A stretch of 64,000 bases of DNA from positions 550,856 to 614,855 of the forward strand of contig KL647305.1 in the NCBI GenBank assembly GCA_000727475.1, read 5' to 3'. The position numbers were made by a program, and so were the translations under genes. The DNA comes from Sarcocystis neurona (Eukaryota > Apicomplexa > Conoidasida > Eucoccidiorida > Sarcocystidae). The notes beneath the pieces were generated by a model. The model worked only from the letters and a program-made list of their open reading frames with translations, did no database searches and was not told where the DNA came from. The first letter of the stretch is position 1. The number at the start of each line of letters is the position of its first letter. This document shows positions 11,575-25,600 of the stretch, in pieces.

Positions 11575-13595
11575 GTGTGTGCTGCTGTTGTTCCTGCTGC
11601 CGCTTCTTTTAATGCTCCTGTTGGCGTTATAACCTGCGTGTGACAGGCTCGCTGCTGGCAAGGCTGAGGCCCGCGACGCGTCTTCTGATCGAGCAGAGTC
11701 TCTGTACCCCAGAGCAGCAGCAGCAGCAGCAAGATGGGTACGAGGCGGAGAAGACAGACGGACGCCGGCAGTCCTCTGAATGTCCGAGTGTGTCTGCCGT
11801 TGACAGCGCGAATGCAACTGCTCCAGCAGTCGACGTTGCGGTGTACGTACACCGCGTTTTAGAAGAGGAGGAACAGATTAGTGCAGCACAGGGCGCTGCT
11901 GCCGACGGCGTCGCGTTAGAACAGTCCATCGCAGCACTTGACGCAGCTCTAGAAGATGTCGGCCAAGCCCTGCAGCAGGCGAGGATAGCGGCAGCGGAAG
12001 CGACTCTCGCTGTTGCTGCTGCTCCGGTCTCTTCTACTTCTCTCTCCCTCTGCCCCGAGGTAGCGGCCCATGAAGACGACGCAGCATTCGCCGGAGCTGC
12101 GACAGCCGGCGCAACGTGCGACCCGCAGCTGTTGCTGCAGCACCAGCGGCAGCAGCAGGAGCGCTGGCAGCAGCAGCAACAGGAGAAGATGCAGCAGGGC
12201 TGGCAGCAGCAGTTTGACGGGGAGCCCAGAGCAGCCGACTGGGAGGTGGTAACTCTTGCTGCACTTGAGGCAGCGCAACGAGAAGCAGCTGCAATACAGC
12301 GGCGCGCGCTTGCCTTGCAGCAAAGCACCAGCGCCGCACAAGAAGCGGCGCAAGACACATCGCGAGAGGCTGCCAGGTAACTGCGACTACATGCGCGGCA
12401 TGTGCAGCAGCAACAGCAGCAGAAGCAAGGATGCGACAGATTTGCAGTGCCAGTAGTAGGTGCAGCAGAAACGCCAACAGGCGCAACAGCAGCAGCAACA
12501 ACAGCAGCAGCAACAGTAGCCGTGGCAGTAACAGCAGGGACAGGACCAGCAAGAATAACAGCAGCAGAAACAACAACAGCAGCAACAGCGACAACGGTAG
12601 GAAGAATAGCAGCAGCATCAACAGCAACACCAGCGGGAACAGCAGGAACAACAGCAGCAGCAACGACAACATCAGTATTAACAACAACAGCAGGGGCAGC
12701 AGTAGTTCTGGCAACAGCAACCGCACGTACAACACCAGGAGGTACTGTGTCGCCTCAGGATCATCCTGTAGATCTTGCAGAAGCATTTGTGTTGTCTGAG
12801 CTGCCGGTGGCTTTGGTGCTGTTGCTTCTGATCGTACGTTTGTGCGTGTGGAGCAGCTCTGCCTGCTTTATCCGGCCAGAAGGTGCCCGTGCTATCTGTC
12901 ACCCGTGTCGCCATGGGGGTGCCAGCAGACGTGTGATCCGCTAGCGACGGTTCTGCTACTGTCCTTGCTGACACTGGTGGTGCTCGTCTTATTGCACTTG
13001 CTGTTGCTGCTGCAGTTGCTGCTGCTGCTGCCGCAGTTGCTGCTGGAGGTGCAACCGCGAGCGTTCTCTCTATACTCTTGCACATTTAAGCGTCTCCGTA
13101 TACGGCCGAGCTGTCTTCCGCCGGGCTCGGTACTGTTGTGCCGTCCATCGTCTTGCGCTGCTGCCGTTTTGCCTGCAAGCTGTGTTTTACAAGAAGGGGT
13201 GGCAGACGAGTACTGCTGCTGCAGCCGTTGTATGGGGCGGGGCGCCGATGGTGTGTCTGGCTTTGTCCGGTGATTCGCTGCTGCTCCTTCTCGTAGAAGC
13301 CCCGATGTGCTTCCTGCTGCGGCTTCGGATCACGCACATGCGTAAATCCGTTGAACTCTGCTGCTGACGTTGTATTTAAGCGGCGCCTGCTGCTCACTTT
13401 GATGCTGCCCTGCTACGACGGGAGAACCAGCAGCGTTGTGGACGTAGCAGAAAGGGTAACATGGTGGAGCGCGCATCGCCCGCAGCAACAGCTATCACCA
13501 GGACACTCTCCGAAGGGGAAAGAAATCACACGCGTACACGCATATATATATATGTATGTACATATAAGTAGGTATCCATATACACGTACACGCGC

Positions 13596-13631
<36 letters not shown>

Positions 13632-16600
13632 GTACGCATTGGTGTACACACGCTAGTATAGACACCTCTAGAGACACACGTACGTAGAAATACATGCATT
13701 CGTCCATACATATCTATACACACACAGGGACGTGGAGGTACTGCCTGCCACTTGCCGTTCTTGTGAGTGTGCTACGCTTTATTAGCCTTGGCGTATACTC
13801 TGGTGCTGGGTTGCTGCTGCTGCTGCTGTCCTCACGCTGCTGCTGCGGAGACGTTGCGGCTGCTCCGCTGCTGGTGGCACGTTCGCTTCTCCGCTCGTCT
13901 GCGGCCTTGATGCGGCGACGGTGCTTTTACTGTCCTTCTGCCGGTAGTAGCGTTCTGCTGTAACTGCTGCTGCTGTATTGCTGCTACCGCTGGCGCTGCC
14001 GTCCTCTCCTGCCCTGCACGGATGTTGTCTTCTGTACTTGGGTCGCTGCGACAATCCTTCCTCGCGTCGCGGTGCCGCACCTGCAGCTCTGCTTCCACGT
14101 CTGGGTGACTGCCGCGTTTTTTCCCTCGTTCCTTGCGAACAGGCTGCTGGCGCTGCAGGAACAAATTGAAGATGCTGTCACTTTTTTATCTGCATTTAAG
14201 CAGCTCGAGGACCTGCGCGACTTACGCCGTCGAGCAGCCTGTGTTCGAAGAGTAAGTTGCTGAACAACTACGGATCAGAAAAGACCCTCCCTATCTTTTG
14301 CTGCGGCCGTGCGACTCCTGCTGGCAGTGCTGCAATGTGCTGCTGCTGCTTGGCGACTGCAGCGGCTGCTCTTGTGGGCCTTCCTGGGGGGGGTCGTCGC
14401 CCCATCCAAGAGTCAAGTGCTGCTGAATGTTTTTCTACCGGCGCTGCTGCTGTTTCCCTCTGAAGCAGCTTGTTGCCCCGACGCGCCTGCTGGTGCTGCT
14501 GCTGCCCTCCCTGCTGCTGCTGCTGCTGCGAACGCTGCTGCTACCCCTCGCGTCACTGGCTGTGATGCTGCTCCGTAGCATACGACAGCTTTGCACTACG
14601 GGTCCAGCCTTGGCTGCCGCTGGCGCTGCTGCTAAACAGCTGCGTGCCGCAGCCCGACTTCGCTCCTGTACACCTGCACGCGGGCGCAACGTTGGCTGCT
14701 GCTGCTGAGGTCATACTTGTGCCTTTCGACCAACTGCGCCGCTGCTGCTCTTCGTGCGCCTTCTCCTCCGCTTGTTGTTATTTTATCGCTGCTGTGCGTT
14801 GTGGGGCTGCGAGGTGGTCGGCACTGTTGCGTGTGACGTCGAACACGTGCAGCATGCGTGCTGCACGTGCTGAAGAAAGGCGGGTTAAGCTGCTCTTACT
14901 CTCTGCTGCTACTACTGCGTTACTTCTGCTGCAGCATCAAAGGCCGCGCCTCCACAACAGTTGCTGCTGCCATTTGGTTGCACGACACTCGTACGAAGTG
15001 CGGAGGCTGCTCTCGCGTACCAACCGCTGCTGCTCTGCTTCTGGATCACACTTGCCGCTGCTGCCGATAAGGCTGGTGCTGCTGGTTCGTCCTGCTTTCG
15101 TTGACATTCTGCTGCGTTCTCTGCTGCTGCTGGGCTGGCGCTTCTCGTCTCCTGCTGGCGCTGCTTCCCACTCTCCGCTCCTCTCACCCCTCTCGCCGCC
15201 GGTGCCGCATCTGCTCTCCGTTTTGCTGCTAGTCTCCATGCCGCTGCTGCTCTTCGTTCTGCTGCGGCGCTCCTTCCTGCTGCTGCTCTCTTCCTGCTGC
15301 TCTTCTCCGTCCTGCTGCTGGTTGCTGTTCTCCGTTCTGCTGCTGCTCTCTGTCCTGCTGCAGCCCTCCGTGCCGCTGCCGTGCGGGGGCGGGTGCTGCG
15401 GGTGGGGTTGTCAGTGGGAGTGCTGGTGGTGCGGGTCCTGTTGTTGCTGCTCTCTCGGATCGTCCAGTTGCTGCTGCTGCTGCTTCCGGTGTTGGTAGTG
15501 CTGCCCCTTCTGCCTGATGCTGCGTGTGTTGCTGCTTCTGGCGCTTTGTTGTGTCGCTGCTCCTCCTGCGTTTGCAGCTGCTGCTGTCGCTGGCGTCATG
15601 TTTGTCTATATTTGTTTGCCCCCATAGAGAGACCTTCGAATTTGCCAAGCTCTTTTGAATGCCACTGCCGCTGCTGCAGCTGCTGCTGCACTTCTCTTTC
15701 CATGCATGCGTTATCTCCGACAGCAGCTGTTTCTGTTTCTTGACACTAAGTGAGCAGCTGTTGCCGGCCTATGTGAGCTGTTGTTGGTGCTGCTGCGTCT
15801 GCTTGCCCTTTCTCTTCCGTCCTGTCGAACCAGATTTTTTGTATGCTGCTGCTGGTGCTGCTGTTCGTTTCCGTCCCTGTCTTGCAACTCTGCAGCTGCT
15901 GGCGCTGGGTGAGGCAGCGGAAAGGCTGAACACTCTGACTCCCTTTGTTGCTGCTGGACGTCGAGAAGCTGCGTTGGTGGAGGCAGCAGCAAAGCAGCAA
16001 ATGTTGCAGGCCCTAGATACTGCTGTACGTGGGCGACGTTAGTGCGGCTGCGGCAGCGTCACATCTGTTCTCTTCCATTCGCCAGGCGTTTCTGCTTCTT
16101 ACATTCGGTCGCTGTTGCTGCCGCAGATTTTGCTGCTGCTTCTGCTGCGAAGGAACGCATGTGCTTCTGCCTTCCTGATGAACGGCTGCCGCGCGGCACT
16201 CGACTCTTGGTGCTGCCGCTGCTGTCCCTGTAGGCGGTACGGCTGCAGCTGTGCGGCTCGTCTTATGATGCGGCTCAGGCATCAGTCTGCTGTGATTCAC
16301 GCTGCTGCTGTTGCAGCCGCCAGTAGGTCGCTTACCAGTGCTCGTGTGGCAGCTGCTGCTGCTGATGCGGCTAGAAGTTGCTGCCAGGGACTGCCGTTGC
16401 TGCTGCAGCTGGCGGTGCTGCTCCGGCGAGTGACGCTAGGACGAGTCTTCCTGCCGTCCGTCTACCTCGGCTGCTGCTGTCACCGTTTTTGACGTGCTGC
16501 TGCTGATGTGAAGGCTGTTGCTGTCCACCTCTGAAGCGACTAGCAATCAAGTGCTGCTGCCCAGTGGGTGCTGCTGTTTGGTGAGCTCACTTGCTGCTGC

Positions 16601-19600
16601 TCTTCCTTTTTCCTGCACATCTGACGAAAACTGCTGCTTCTGTCCCATCATCCGTCCGTCGTGCTTATAACTGGTGCTTCAGGCAGTAGGGCCTTACTGC
16701 CGCTGTTGCTGCAACCGTCGTAGTGGAGTTTCTCTCCCCAGGTGCTGATGGGGCGCCGTCGACCACGTGCCCGCTGAAGATTTTTGCCGCTGCTGCTGTG
16801 CTGCTGCTGCAGAGGAGGAAGAGGTGGTGTTCTTTCCCCGGCTGCTGCTGTCGTTGTTGTTGGCGCTCTTGTTCGTGCTCGCCGCATTGTGTAACGCTTC
16901 CTGCATGAGCGTGGTCTGACTGCTCGCTTTTTTTCGAGAGCAACATGTGAGTGCCAATGCTGCAGCAGGTGCGGTTTGTTGCAGCTGCCGCTCGGTGTGC
17001 GCAGGACCCAGCGCTGCTGGCTGCAGCCGTCGAGGCTCTGCTTCATCTGCAGCAGCTGCCGCAGCACCTGCAGGCGCTACGGCAGCAGCTGCTCTCTACG
17101 GTGCGCAGCCCATTTCCAGTGCTGCTGCTGCAGCAGCACGCAGCAGCAGAGGCGGAATTACGGCGTGGACAAGGATACTCCTTCGGTTTCTACGACGGGG
17201 GAACAGCAGCAGGAGCAGGAGACGAAAGAGGGGCAGAAGGAGCAGCAGCAGCAGCGTGTCTGCCCATTGGCGGGCTGGAGAGGCAGCAGGACCAGCGGGC
17301 TTCGGTTGCAGCGCAGCTCGGTCTCTCCGAGCAGGTGCTACGGCTGCTCTGCGGCAGTGGTGGCGTCCCGCTTCTCACGCTGCAGCACCTGCAGCAATTC
17401 TTTAGCCGAGTTGAAGCTGCTTTGCAAAAAGCTTCTCTTCTCGATACGGTAGATCCTCTGACGCACACGGCTGCTGCGTGCGACTCTGACGCGCTTCCGC
17501 CCATGCGGCGTGCTGCACCAGCAGAGACAGAGGGAAAGAGCTGCGGAGGTTCAGACCGAGCGCACCGGCGCGACGGGGCTGCTCGGGCTGCTGCTGCTGC
17601 TGCTGGTGTGCCTCTGTCTCCTGCTGCTGCTAGTTTCCCTGCTCTGAGTGCACTTGCTGCAACCCTGCTTCTGCCTCTTGACGACGGAGCACCTGTTTTT
17701 CACTGGCTCTCTCGACCTCTCTGCCTATCTTCGCTTGTTGAGACTGCTGTTGCCACAGTCTTGCAACAGAGACTAAGACACTTCAGTCTTTCTAGGGGAA
17801 GAAAGCGCATTTCGTTCATTCTTTGCTGCCGCTGCTGCTGTCAGTCTTCCTGTTCGGGCTGCCTTCCCTGCTGCTGCGAGTTCCCTGCTGGACTCCGATC
17901 TCGCTTTACTGCTGCTGAGCACTCTCCCCCTGCCCCTGCCCTCCCTGCTCTGGGTGCACTGCCGGCGCACCTGCTCTGCTGCCGTCGATACTGCAGCGGT
18001 GGTGCCTCGCGCTGGTGCTGCTCCAGCAGCTGCTTCTCTCTCTACTACTTGTTTGTCGGCTACGGCTCTGCTGCTGCTGCAGGGGCTAGACAAACGTCGA
18101 CACGTCCTTGCTTCTGCGGCGCTGCCACACGCCTTCCGTGAGAAGTCGTAGCTGCTGCCAGACACTCGCAACCGCGTCCTATAGAATTTCGCTATCTGCT
18201 GTGGCTGCTGCTCCTTGTCTCGTTATCGTGCTCCTCTGGATGTTTTCCTCTCCTCAGCTATTGCGCCGGTTGAGGCCTGTGTATCACTGCTGCTGCGGTG
18301 CAGCATTGTTGCACTAGCTGCCGCTCTCACAAATTTTTTGCTGCTTTGTTGGCGACATTTCTGTTGTGTTTCTGCTGCTTTGTTGAAGACGACGCTGTCA
18401 TGACGCTGCTGCTGCTGCTGTTGCAGGTACTGACAAGTCCGCTCTGGGCCGCTGGTGTTGCTTACGAAAGGCTGCCCTCACGTGGTCCTCGTGATCTGTT
18501 GCTGGCCCTGGACCGTCTCCCTCTGTCGATAGGGCATAGTTACCTCCCCGTGATGCTCCTATTTTCTTGCGGTGTGTTGCTGCGCTGCTGCTTCTGATGC
18601 TGGTCTCGCTCTGCCACTGCTCCTGCTCCTGCTGCTGCGCTTCTTGTGTGCACGCCGCTGCTGCAGGTGCTTCTTGCAATGGAGAAAGATGGGGCAGATC
18701 TTGGAAAGCAGCAGCAACAGCAGCAAGGCGTTGAGTCTGCCTGTCCTGGGGATTCCTATCACCACGGCACGAGCAGCAGCAGTTGGGGGAGAGAGAACGA
18801 ACTGCTGCCTGCTGTCTTGTCTGCAGCTTGCCAGCATTTGCAGAGCTTGATGCGGGAGCTGCTCGGGCCAGAAGCTATCACCGCGGCGGCAGCACTCCTT
18901 GCAAATGCAAGCCACACCGGCGAAAGTCGCCTCAGCGGCAGCAGTCACAGCAACAACAGCGATAGCAGCAGCAATGACATCCCCATAGTCCCACCAGCTG
19001 CCAGCGACGAATTGGACGGCTTAGATTCCCCAGTTGTCTATCTTCTTCCAGCCGTTGCCGCGCTGCTTCAGCAATCTATCAAGCATTGCTGCAGTCTGCT
19101 CGCCCATTGCGGCATCTTCTCAAGTACGTCTTACTCTCCTCATTTCCCTTTACGAACGACCTTTGCTGCTGCTGCTGCTCGTGTTCCTCGGTGGGCCTCC
19201 TGCGCATACTGTTGCCGCTGTCGCGCCTGCTGCTGACCCATGGACTGGTGCTGCTGCGGGGAAGACGCTCGACAAGTTGCTGCTGCTCCACCAGCTGCTG
19301 CTCCACCTGCTGCTGCTTCACCTGCTGCGGCTCCACCTGCTGCTGCTCCCCTTGCTGCTGCTCCACCTGCTGCTGCTCCACCTGTTGCTGCTCCACCTGC
19401 TGCTGCTCCACCTGCTGCTGCACGTCCTGCTGCTGCTCGACTTGCTGCTACTGGAGTTGCTGCGGCTGGACTTGCTGCTGCTGGACTTGCTGCTGCTTAT
19501 AAACCTGCTGCTGCTGCTGAAGCTTTCACAGCCACAGTTCCCACTGTCGCTGCTGCCGAACCTGCTGCTGGTGCTGTTGCTGCCGACGTTCGCGCGATGA

Positions 19601-22600
19601 AGCGGCTCTGCAGTCCTCGGACCTGGAACACGTTATATATATATATACATCGACGTGCCTGTTGTTTGCGGCTGCTCCAGGGAGCCCACGTCGCTGCTGG
19701 TGCCGTTCACGCTGCTGCGACTGCTGGGCGGGTGGCGACGACAGCTTTGCTGTGTGCTGCTGGCTATTGCTGTTACCACCCGCCGGCTGTATCTGGAGAC
19801 CGTCAGGTTCACTCGTGCTCTTCTTTTGGTGTTTCATTTATACGGGGCTGCTGCTGCTGCCGGGTTCACCACCAATGCGACTTTTCTCGCCGTAGAATTT
19901 TCCACCTGCGGCAGACTGCAGAATTCTGCTGCTCTGGGTTTGACGCTGCATCAGTTGTCCTACCTACTGTCGCTGTTAGTGTTGCGCGTGTGGCAGATTG
20001 TAGAATTTCTGTTGTTGCGTGCGCGTTTGCCGCCACGCTGCAGCAGACGGCGGTAGAAGTGCTGCTTTGTAAGTGGTGTGGGGTTGCTCCTGCCGCGGAC
20101 GGGAATGGAGGCTCGGCTGCTGCTGTTCCTCGCTCCCGCGTCTGTTCGCTGTATCTGCTGTTCCTCGAGAGGCTGCTCCTCATCAGACGTTTTTTATGTC
20201 TTTGCCGTTGCTGGTGGCTCAGCAGTGCGTGTGAGAAGACACTCCCCACTGCTGCTACTGCTGCGAGTGCCAGTGCTGTTGCGGCTGCTTGTGCTCCTGG
20301 AAGCAGACGTGCGGCTTCATGCAACAGTGGGAGGCGGGTGCTGCTGCTGCTGGTTTTTTTGGGTGCGGTCGTCTGTGCTGCTGCAAGTGTTACGGCTGCA
20401 TCTGCTGGGGCCGTTCGTCCAACTGTTGCTGGTGGTCGCGCAATGTTCCTGACTGCTTCTATCTTAGCGGTGCTGCTACTGTTGTATCTGCTGTTTTAGC
20501 GAAGGAGGCGCGACGACTGCTGGACGGTACAATCCAAGAGGTGCGTGTACTGTACATACACCGCTTTGCCAGATATCTACAGGCAAATCTCTTGCCGCTC
20601 CTTCCGTCGTCTGTCGTCCCCGTTGCGGAGAAGCAGCACCAGCAGGAGGAGCAATCGCAGCTTGAAGAAACGCAGCCTGGGCGTGACCGGCAGCAGCCGG
20701 TAAAGCAGGAGGATCGGTGCCAGCTGCAGCAGGAACCCTGGCAGCGCCAGCAGCAGCAACAGCAGCAGGAGCAGCTGCGCGTCGACAGGAGAGCGTCGAC
20801 AGGGGGATCTGCGGCTGCGGTGCAGCACTTTCCGAGCGCTGCCATTCTGAAGCGTGTTGCTGTCGTAGTGGCGAAAGAGCTCGCCCGCATCGAAGCTAGC
20901 CGAGATGCTGCTTTGGCCGCATCTGTAAGTTTTTCCTGTCTTGTTGCTGCCCCTTTCTCCCCTCCTGGGTGATGCCTACTCTCCAGGAGTACTGCTGCTG
21001 CTGTTGACTGGTGCTGTGGCTGCAGCGCGATCAGCGGTGCTGGCGGTGCTCCTGCGTCTTCCTGTGCGCTGCGGTGCGACCTCTGCAGGTGTTGGACACG
21101 GTGGAGAAACGCATGCAGGAGGTAGTAGCCTTCTGCGACCAGCAGCTGTTGCGAGTGTCGGTGTCCACGAACCGCTCCAGCGAGAGGCAAGGAACAGGAA
21201 AATTTCCTCCGCAAAGGCTGATGCTGCTACTCGAAGACGCAGGCAACCAACAAGTGCGCTACTTCAATTCCTACGTTTCAACTCAAGCAATGCATGCCAC
21301 AGTGCCGCTGCTGCAACTTCATAGAGCCAAAGTGACTGTTGCTGTGGTTGCTTCTACCTATACGCATATATGTGTATATATATATATATGTACGGATGTG
21401 TGCCTTTCTATGTACGTACCTATATATATATATATACATGTGTATATATATATATGTATATGTGTGTGTGTATGTAAACGTATGTATGTGTGTGTTTCTA
21501 TGTGACGTATGCATATGTGTATATATATGTGGGTCTATATGTATATGTATAAATATGTATACATATGTGTCTGTGTGAACATCTATGCGTCTTTGTGTAG
21601 ACCCGTGTGCACGTATGTATTTATATGTGTATACATATGTATGTGTAGACCTAGGTATGATAGTACGTACGTGTGCATATATGTACGGCTCTCCCTTTGT
21701 GGAGTATACGTAGGTAGATGCATACACATTTATATATATATACACGTATACGTGTATACGTGTATTTATACTTGTGTGTACCTCTGTGAATTTATACGTG
21801 CGTGTGTCTGTAAGCTTCTTCCTGTAGAGTAACTTTGTGTGTAGAGCCTCCGCGTACTTGTGTGCCACAACTCGCTCTGTGTGCACGTCTGCTCCATGTC
21901 TACTGATGCGAGCGCGTATGTGACTTGTCTTTGTATGTGTATTTATATGGGTACATATATAGAGAGACCAGAGGGTGGTCGTAGCATGTGGGAGTGGAGG
22001 GTAATTAATGAGCAAGAAACACGGAAGGGGGGGGGGGGGGACTGGAGAGACAAAGATCGTTCGAGTTGAAAATGCGTCGCGTGGATTTTTGCTTTGCTGC
22101 GCTTTCTGCGGGACAGCGGCGAGCAGCTGTCCCTCTCTGTTGCGAGCGTCTGCTCTGCTGTTCGTCTTGCTTGCTGCTCGAAGAGGCGCTGCTGCTCCGC
22201 ACTTCTTCTGCTGGGTCCGCATCGTGGGGATCGCGCTGCTGCTGTTTGCTCTAACCTGCACCTGGTGCTGCATCCAGCAACTGCTTTGGCAGTGGTCCTG
22301 CTCCTGCTGCTGAAAGTGTGCGTTTGATTTGACCTTTGGGCAGGAGGCGACGATTGCTGACCGGTGCTGCTGTCGTCGCTCTCCCGTCTTGCGCTGCTGC
22401 TATATACGCTCGCGGGGTTGCGTTGCTGCTTCTACCGTCGGAGAAGGCGTGCGCTGTTTGCTGCTGTCTACCTATCAGTAATTGGTTAGTGCTGCTGCTG
22501 GTGCTGCTGCTGATGCTGCTGCTGATGCTGCTGCTGATGCTGCTGCTGATGCTGCTGTCAACGGGGTCCCGCAGCGGCCCGTTGATTTTTCGCTGCGGCA

Positions 22601-25600
22601 GGCTACGCAGGCGGTGGCAGCCTGTGCGCTGTTGCAGCAGGAGCTCTGCAACTCGCTCGCCGGCATGCCTCAAGTCTTGCTGCTGCTGCTGTTCTCCTAC
22701 GTCAGCAGCAGTGGTCCAGCCGGCAGCTCCAGCAGCACCGGCCGTAGCTCGCCGAACAGCAGCAACGGGAGAAGTCCCAGCAGCAGTATGGGTCGCGACA
22801 GCAGCACCGCTCATGCAGCAGCAGCCCGTGGAACAGGAGAAGGGAAACAAAGAGGAAGAGGAGGCGGAGCAAGAGTCGCAGCTAGGGAAGCGCTGTTGGC
22901 TGCATGTAAGACCGAGTCTCCAGCCGGAGAGGATCGCACGTCATATATATCAGCGTCACGCGAGACCGATATACATTTCTCTTGGCATTTCTCGTGCATG
23001 TGTTTAGCGCCTTCTACAGTGCCTTCTGCTCTGTTAAACATACCTCTCTACATACACACGTGTGTATGTGTGTATCTGTGTGGTAGTACATGGGAGGGCT
23101 ATCCCTCACCCACAGGCGAGGCGACACATATATATATGTGTGCGTGTAACTAGACGGCCATATATATACAGACACGTGTACATGCGAAGTGTCACACGCG
23201 TGTGGTGGCATATATGTATAAGCGTAGCTGTACGTGCAGACTCCTTCGTGCACCTCTCTGATTGCACCTGTATATGTAGAGAGGGGTCCTATATGTGTAC
23301 GTGTGTGCACGTATCTATATGTGTGGTGACACGTATAACACATTCATATCAACATGTGTGTGTATGTGTATTTGCGTAGGTCTAGATTCTTATATGTTAC
23401 CATACGTAGACTCGTCTGCTCCCACCGACACGTCTTGTCCCGAAAGTCTATTTTTCTCTGCTGCGCCGCTCCTGAATCTGCCGCTGCATTGCCTTTCTTC
23501 CGCCCACGCGTCTCTTCCTCTCCCCCTCTCTCTATGTCTCTCTTTGTCTCTCTCTCTGTGTCTCCCCCTCGGTCTCTCCCTCTGTATGTCTCCCCCCCTG
23601 TCTCTCGCTGTCTCTGTCGCCGTCTCTCTCCGTGTGTCTCCCCCTCTATCTCTGTCTCTGTGTCTCTCCCTCTGTCTCTGTCTCTGTCTGTGCCGCCGTC
23701 TCTTCGCACGTGTGTGATGGCAGGTGCTCTTTTCGTTTGTGTCTCTCTCTTTGCTGTTCTCTCTGCTCGCGTACTTCTTACCACCTCTCTCCCCCTCTGC
23801 AGGGTCGTCTTCCTCGTTCGTGTCGGCCGCCGGGGAGTCCCTTTGCATGTGTTACACATGTACACGTGTGTGCGTCTGTGTCTCTCCGTGTGTCGGTTCC
23901 CACGTGTGTATGTTTTCTCTCCACACATATGTGTATATAAAACTCCTCTGCAGGGACACCGAGACTCGTGCATGCAGACACATACGTACACGGGGCTCGT
24001 GGAGAACAGTCTTTTGTTGAGGACGTGCGTGGAGACAGTAGGGCAGGGAAGTGGGTTTGCGAACGAAGTCATACATATACACACACACAGAGACACAGCA
24101 ACAGGAGCTGCGGCACGTGCGTCGACCCTGTGCCGCCTTGTGTGACGACTGTGTAGCACAGAACATCCGCATCATCACCGTCTTGCTGTTCCCACCCCGA
24201 TTCACACGCAAATTACATCACCTACAGATAGATGTGGACGTCCTCCATACAGAGGCTGTGAACCTACATATATAGATATATACATATATATATATGTGTG
24301 GCTGTCCTACGCATGCACACACATTGGGTTTGCGTCGGTAGAACACGTGGATATGCACGTCGACCTGCACCAGCTTGTGTGTACGTATGTACGTATCTAG
24401 ACGCTGTTGTATACGTAGGTATACATCTACGCCTCCTGTGTGCCTGGAAGGAAGGGGGCGGAACGACAAAGACATATACGTATGTACAGGTGTGTACATA
24501 TATAAATATGTACAGATGTCTCGTGCTTGTGTGTGTGTGTGTGTGTGTGTATGTGTACGTGTATGTGCATGTGTGTGTGACTATAAGAAGATGTGGATAC
24601 ATATATACGTACATGTATATATACGTGTATGTGTGTCTCTGTCACTCTTTCCCTGTACATATATACGTGTTTCCACACGTGCACGGAAGCCACTTGTTGA
24701 ACGGGTGCATGCCTACTATGAGAGTTGCGCATAGGGCTGTTGCGGCCCGCGTCCTCGCCGCCGTCCTGGAAATCACATACATCCTACAGCACTTTGAGAG
24801 GACCGGCTGCTTGCTGCTGTGTCCCGACCTGTGCCGTTGCTGCTGTCCCTGCTTCTGCTGTGGCTGCTTCCGGAGTCGCTGTTGCTTCCGTGACTCCGCT
24901 GCTGCTGACCCTAAGGGTGGCACTGCTGCTACAGTTGCTGCTGCTGCCGTTGCCGCTGCTGCTGTTGCCGCTGTTGTTGTTGCGTGCGGCGGCCAGAGCC
25001 GTGCTGCTGATGCCGGCGCTGCTGCGACGATCTGAGGGCGCGCCTTGCTTGCTGTCACCTGGGCGGCCGCGCAGTTGCAGATTCGAAGCTGCTGTGTGGG
25101 GTGTTGCTGCTTGGACTGCCGTTCTAGACTTCGACGCGCCGCCAGACCTTCTTGATGCGGAGCAGGAGCTGCGGGGTGCGCTGCACCGGCAGTTGCTGCA
25201 CGCGCAGGCTGCGGAAGCAGAGCAGACTGCAGAGACTGCTGCGACCTCATCCACAGCGGCAGCAGCAGCACCGACGGCAGCAGGAACAGAAGATGCGACG
25301 GCGGCACCGGGAGCGGCGACAGAACGAAATGCAGCAGTAGCATCAAAGCTTGGAACAGACGAGCAAGACGTTTCCGACGAAGGAGAGGAGGAGGCTGCCA
25401 CGCTAAAAAATGCCGCTGTGCGCTGCTGGCCATCGCTGGCTATGCTGCAACAATCCGTTGTACGCTCAGCACCACACATCTGCTGCCTCTCCCTGCGCTG
25501 CGGCAGCTGCTGCTGAAGTGGATAACGTCGTAGTAGCAGCGCTGCTGCTGTTTTCCCCAGTGCTGCTGCATGTGGCTCGTGCGCGAGCTGTTTGGTTTAG

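Noticed and set aside
19079..19423. Minus-strand coiled-coil protein of Val-Glu-Gln-Gln-Gln repeats
   Set aside because: Minisatellite inside a COG5 intron; no non-repeat coding sequence attached to it.
23344..24159. Arg-Asp/Arg-Glu-rich minus ORF resembling an RNA-binding protein
   Set aside because: Antisense translation of the TCTC polypyrimidine tract.
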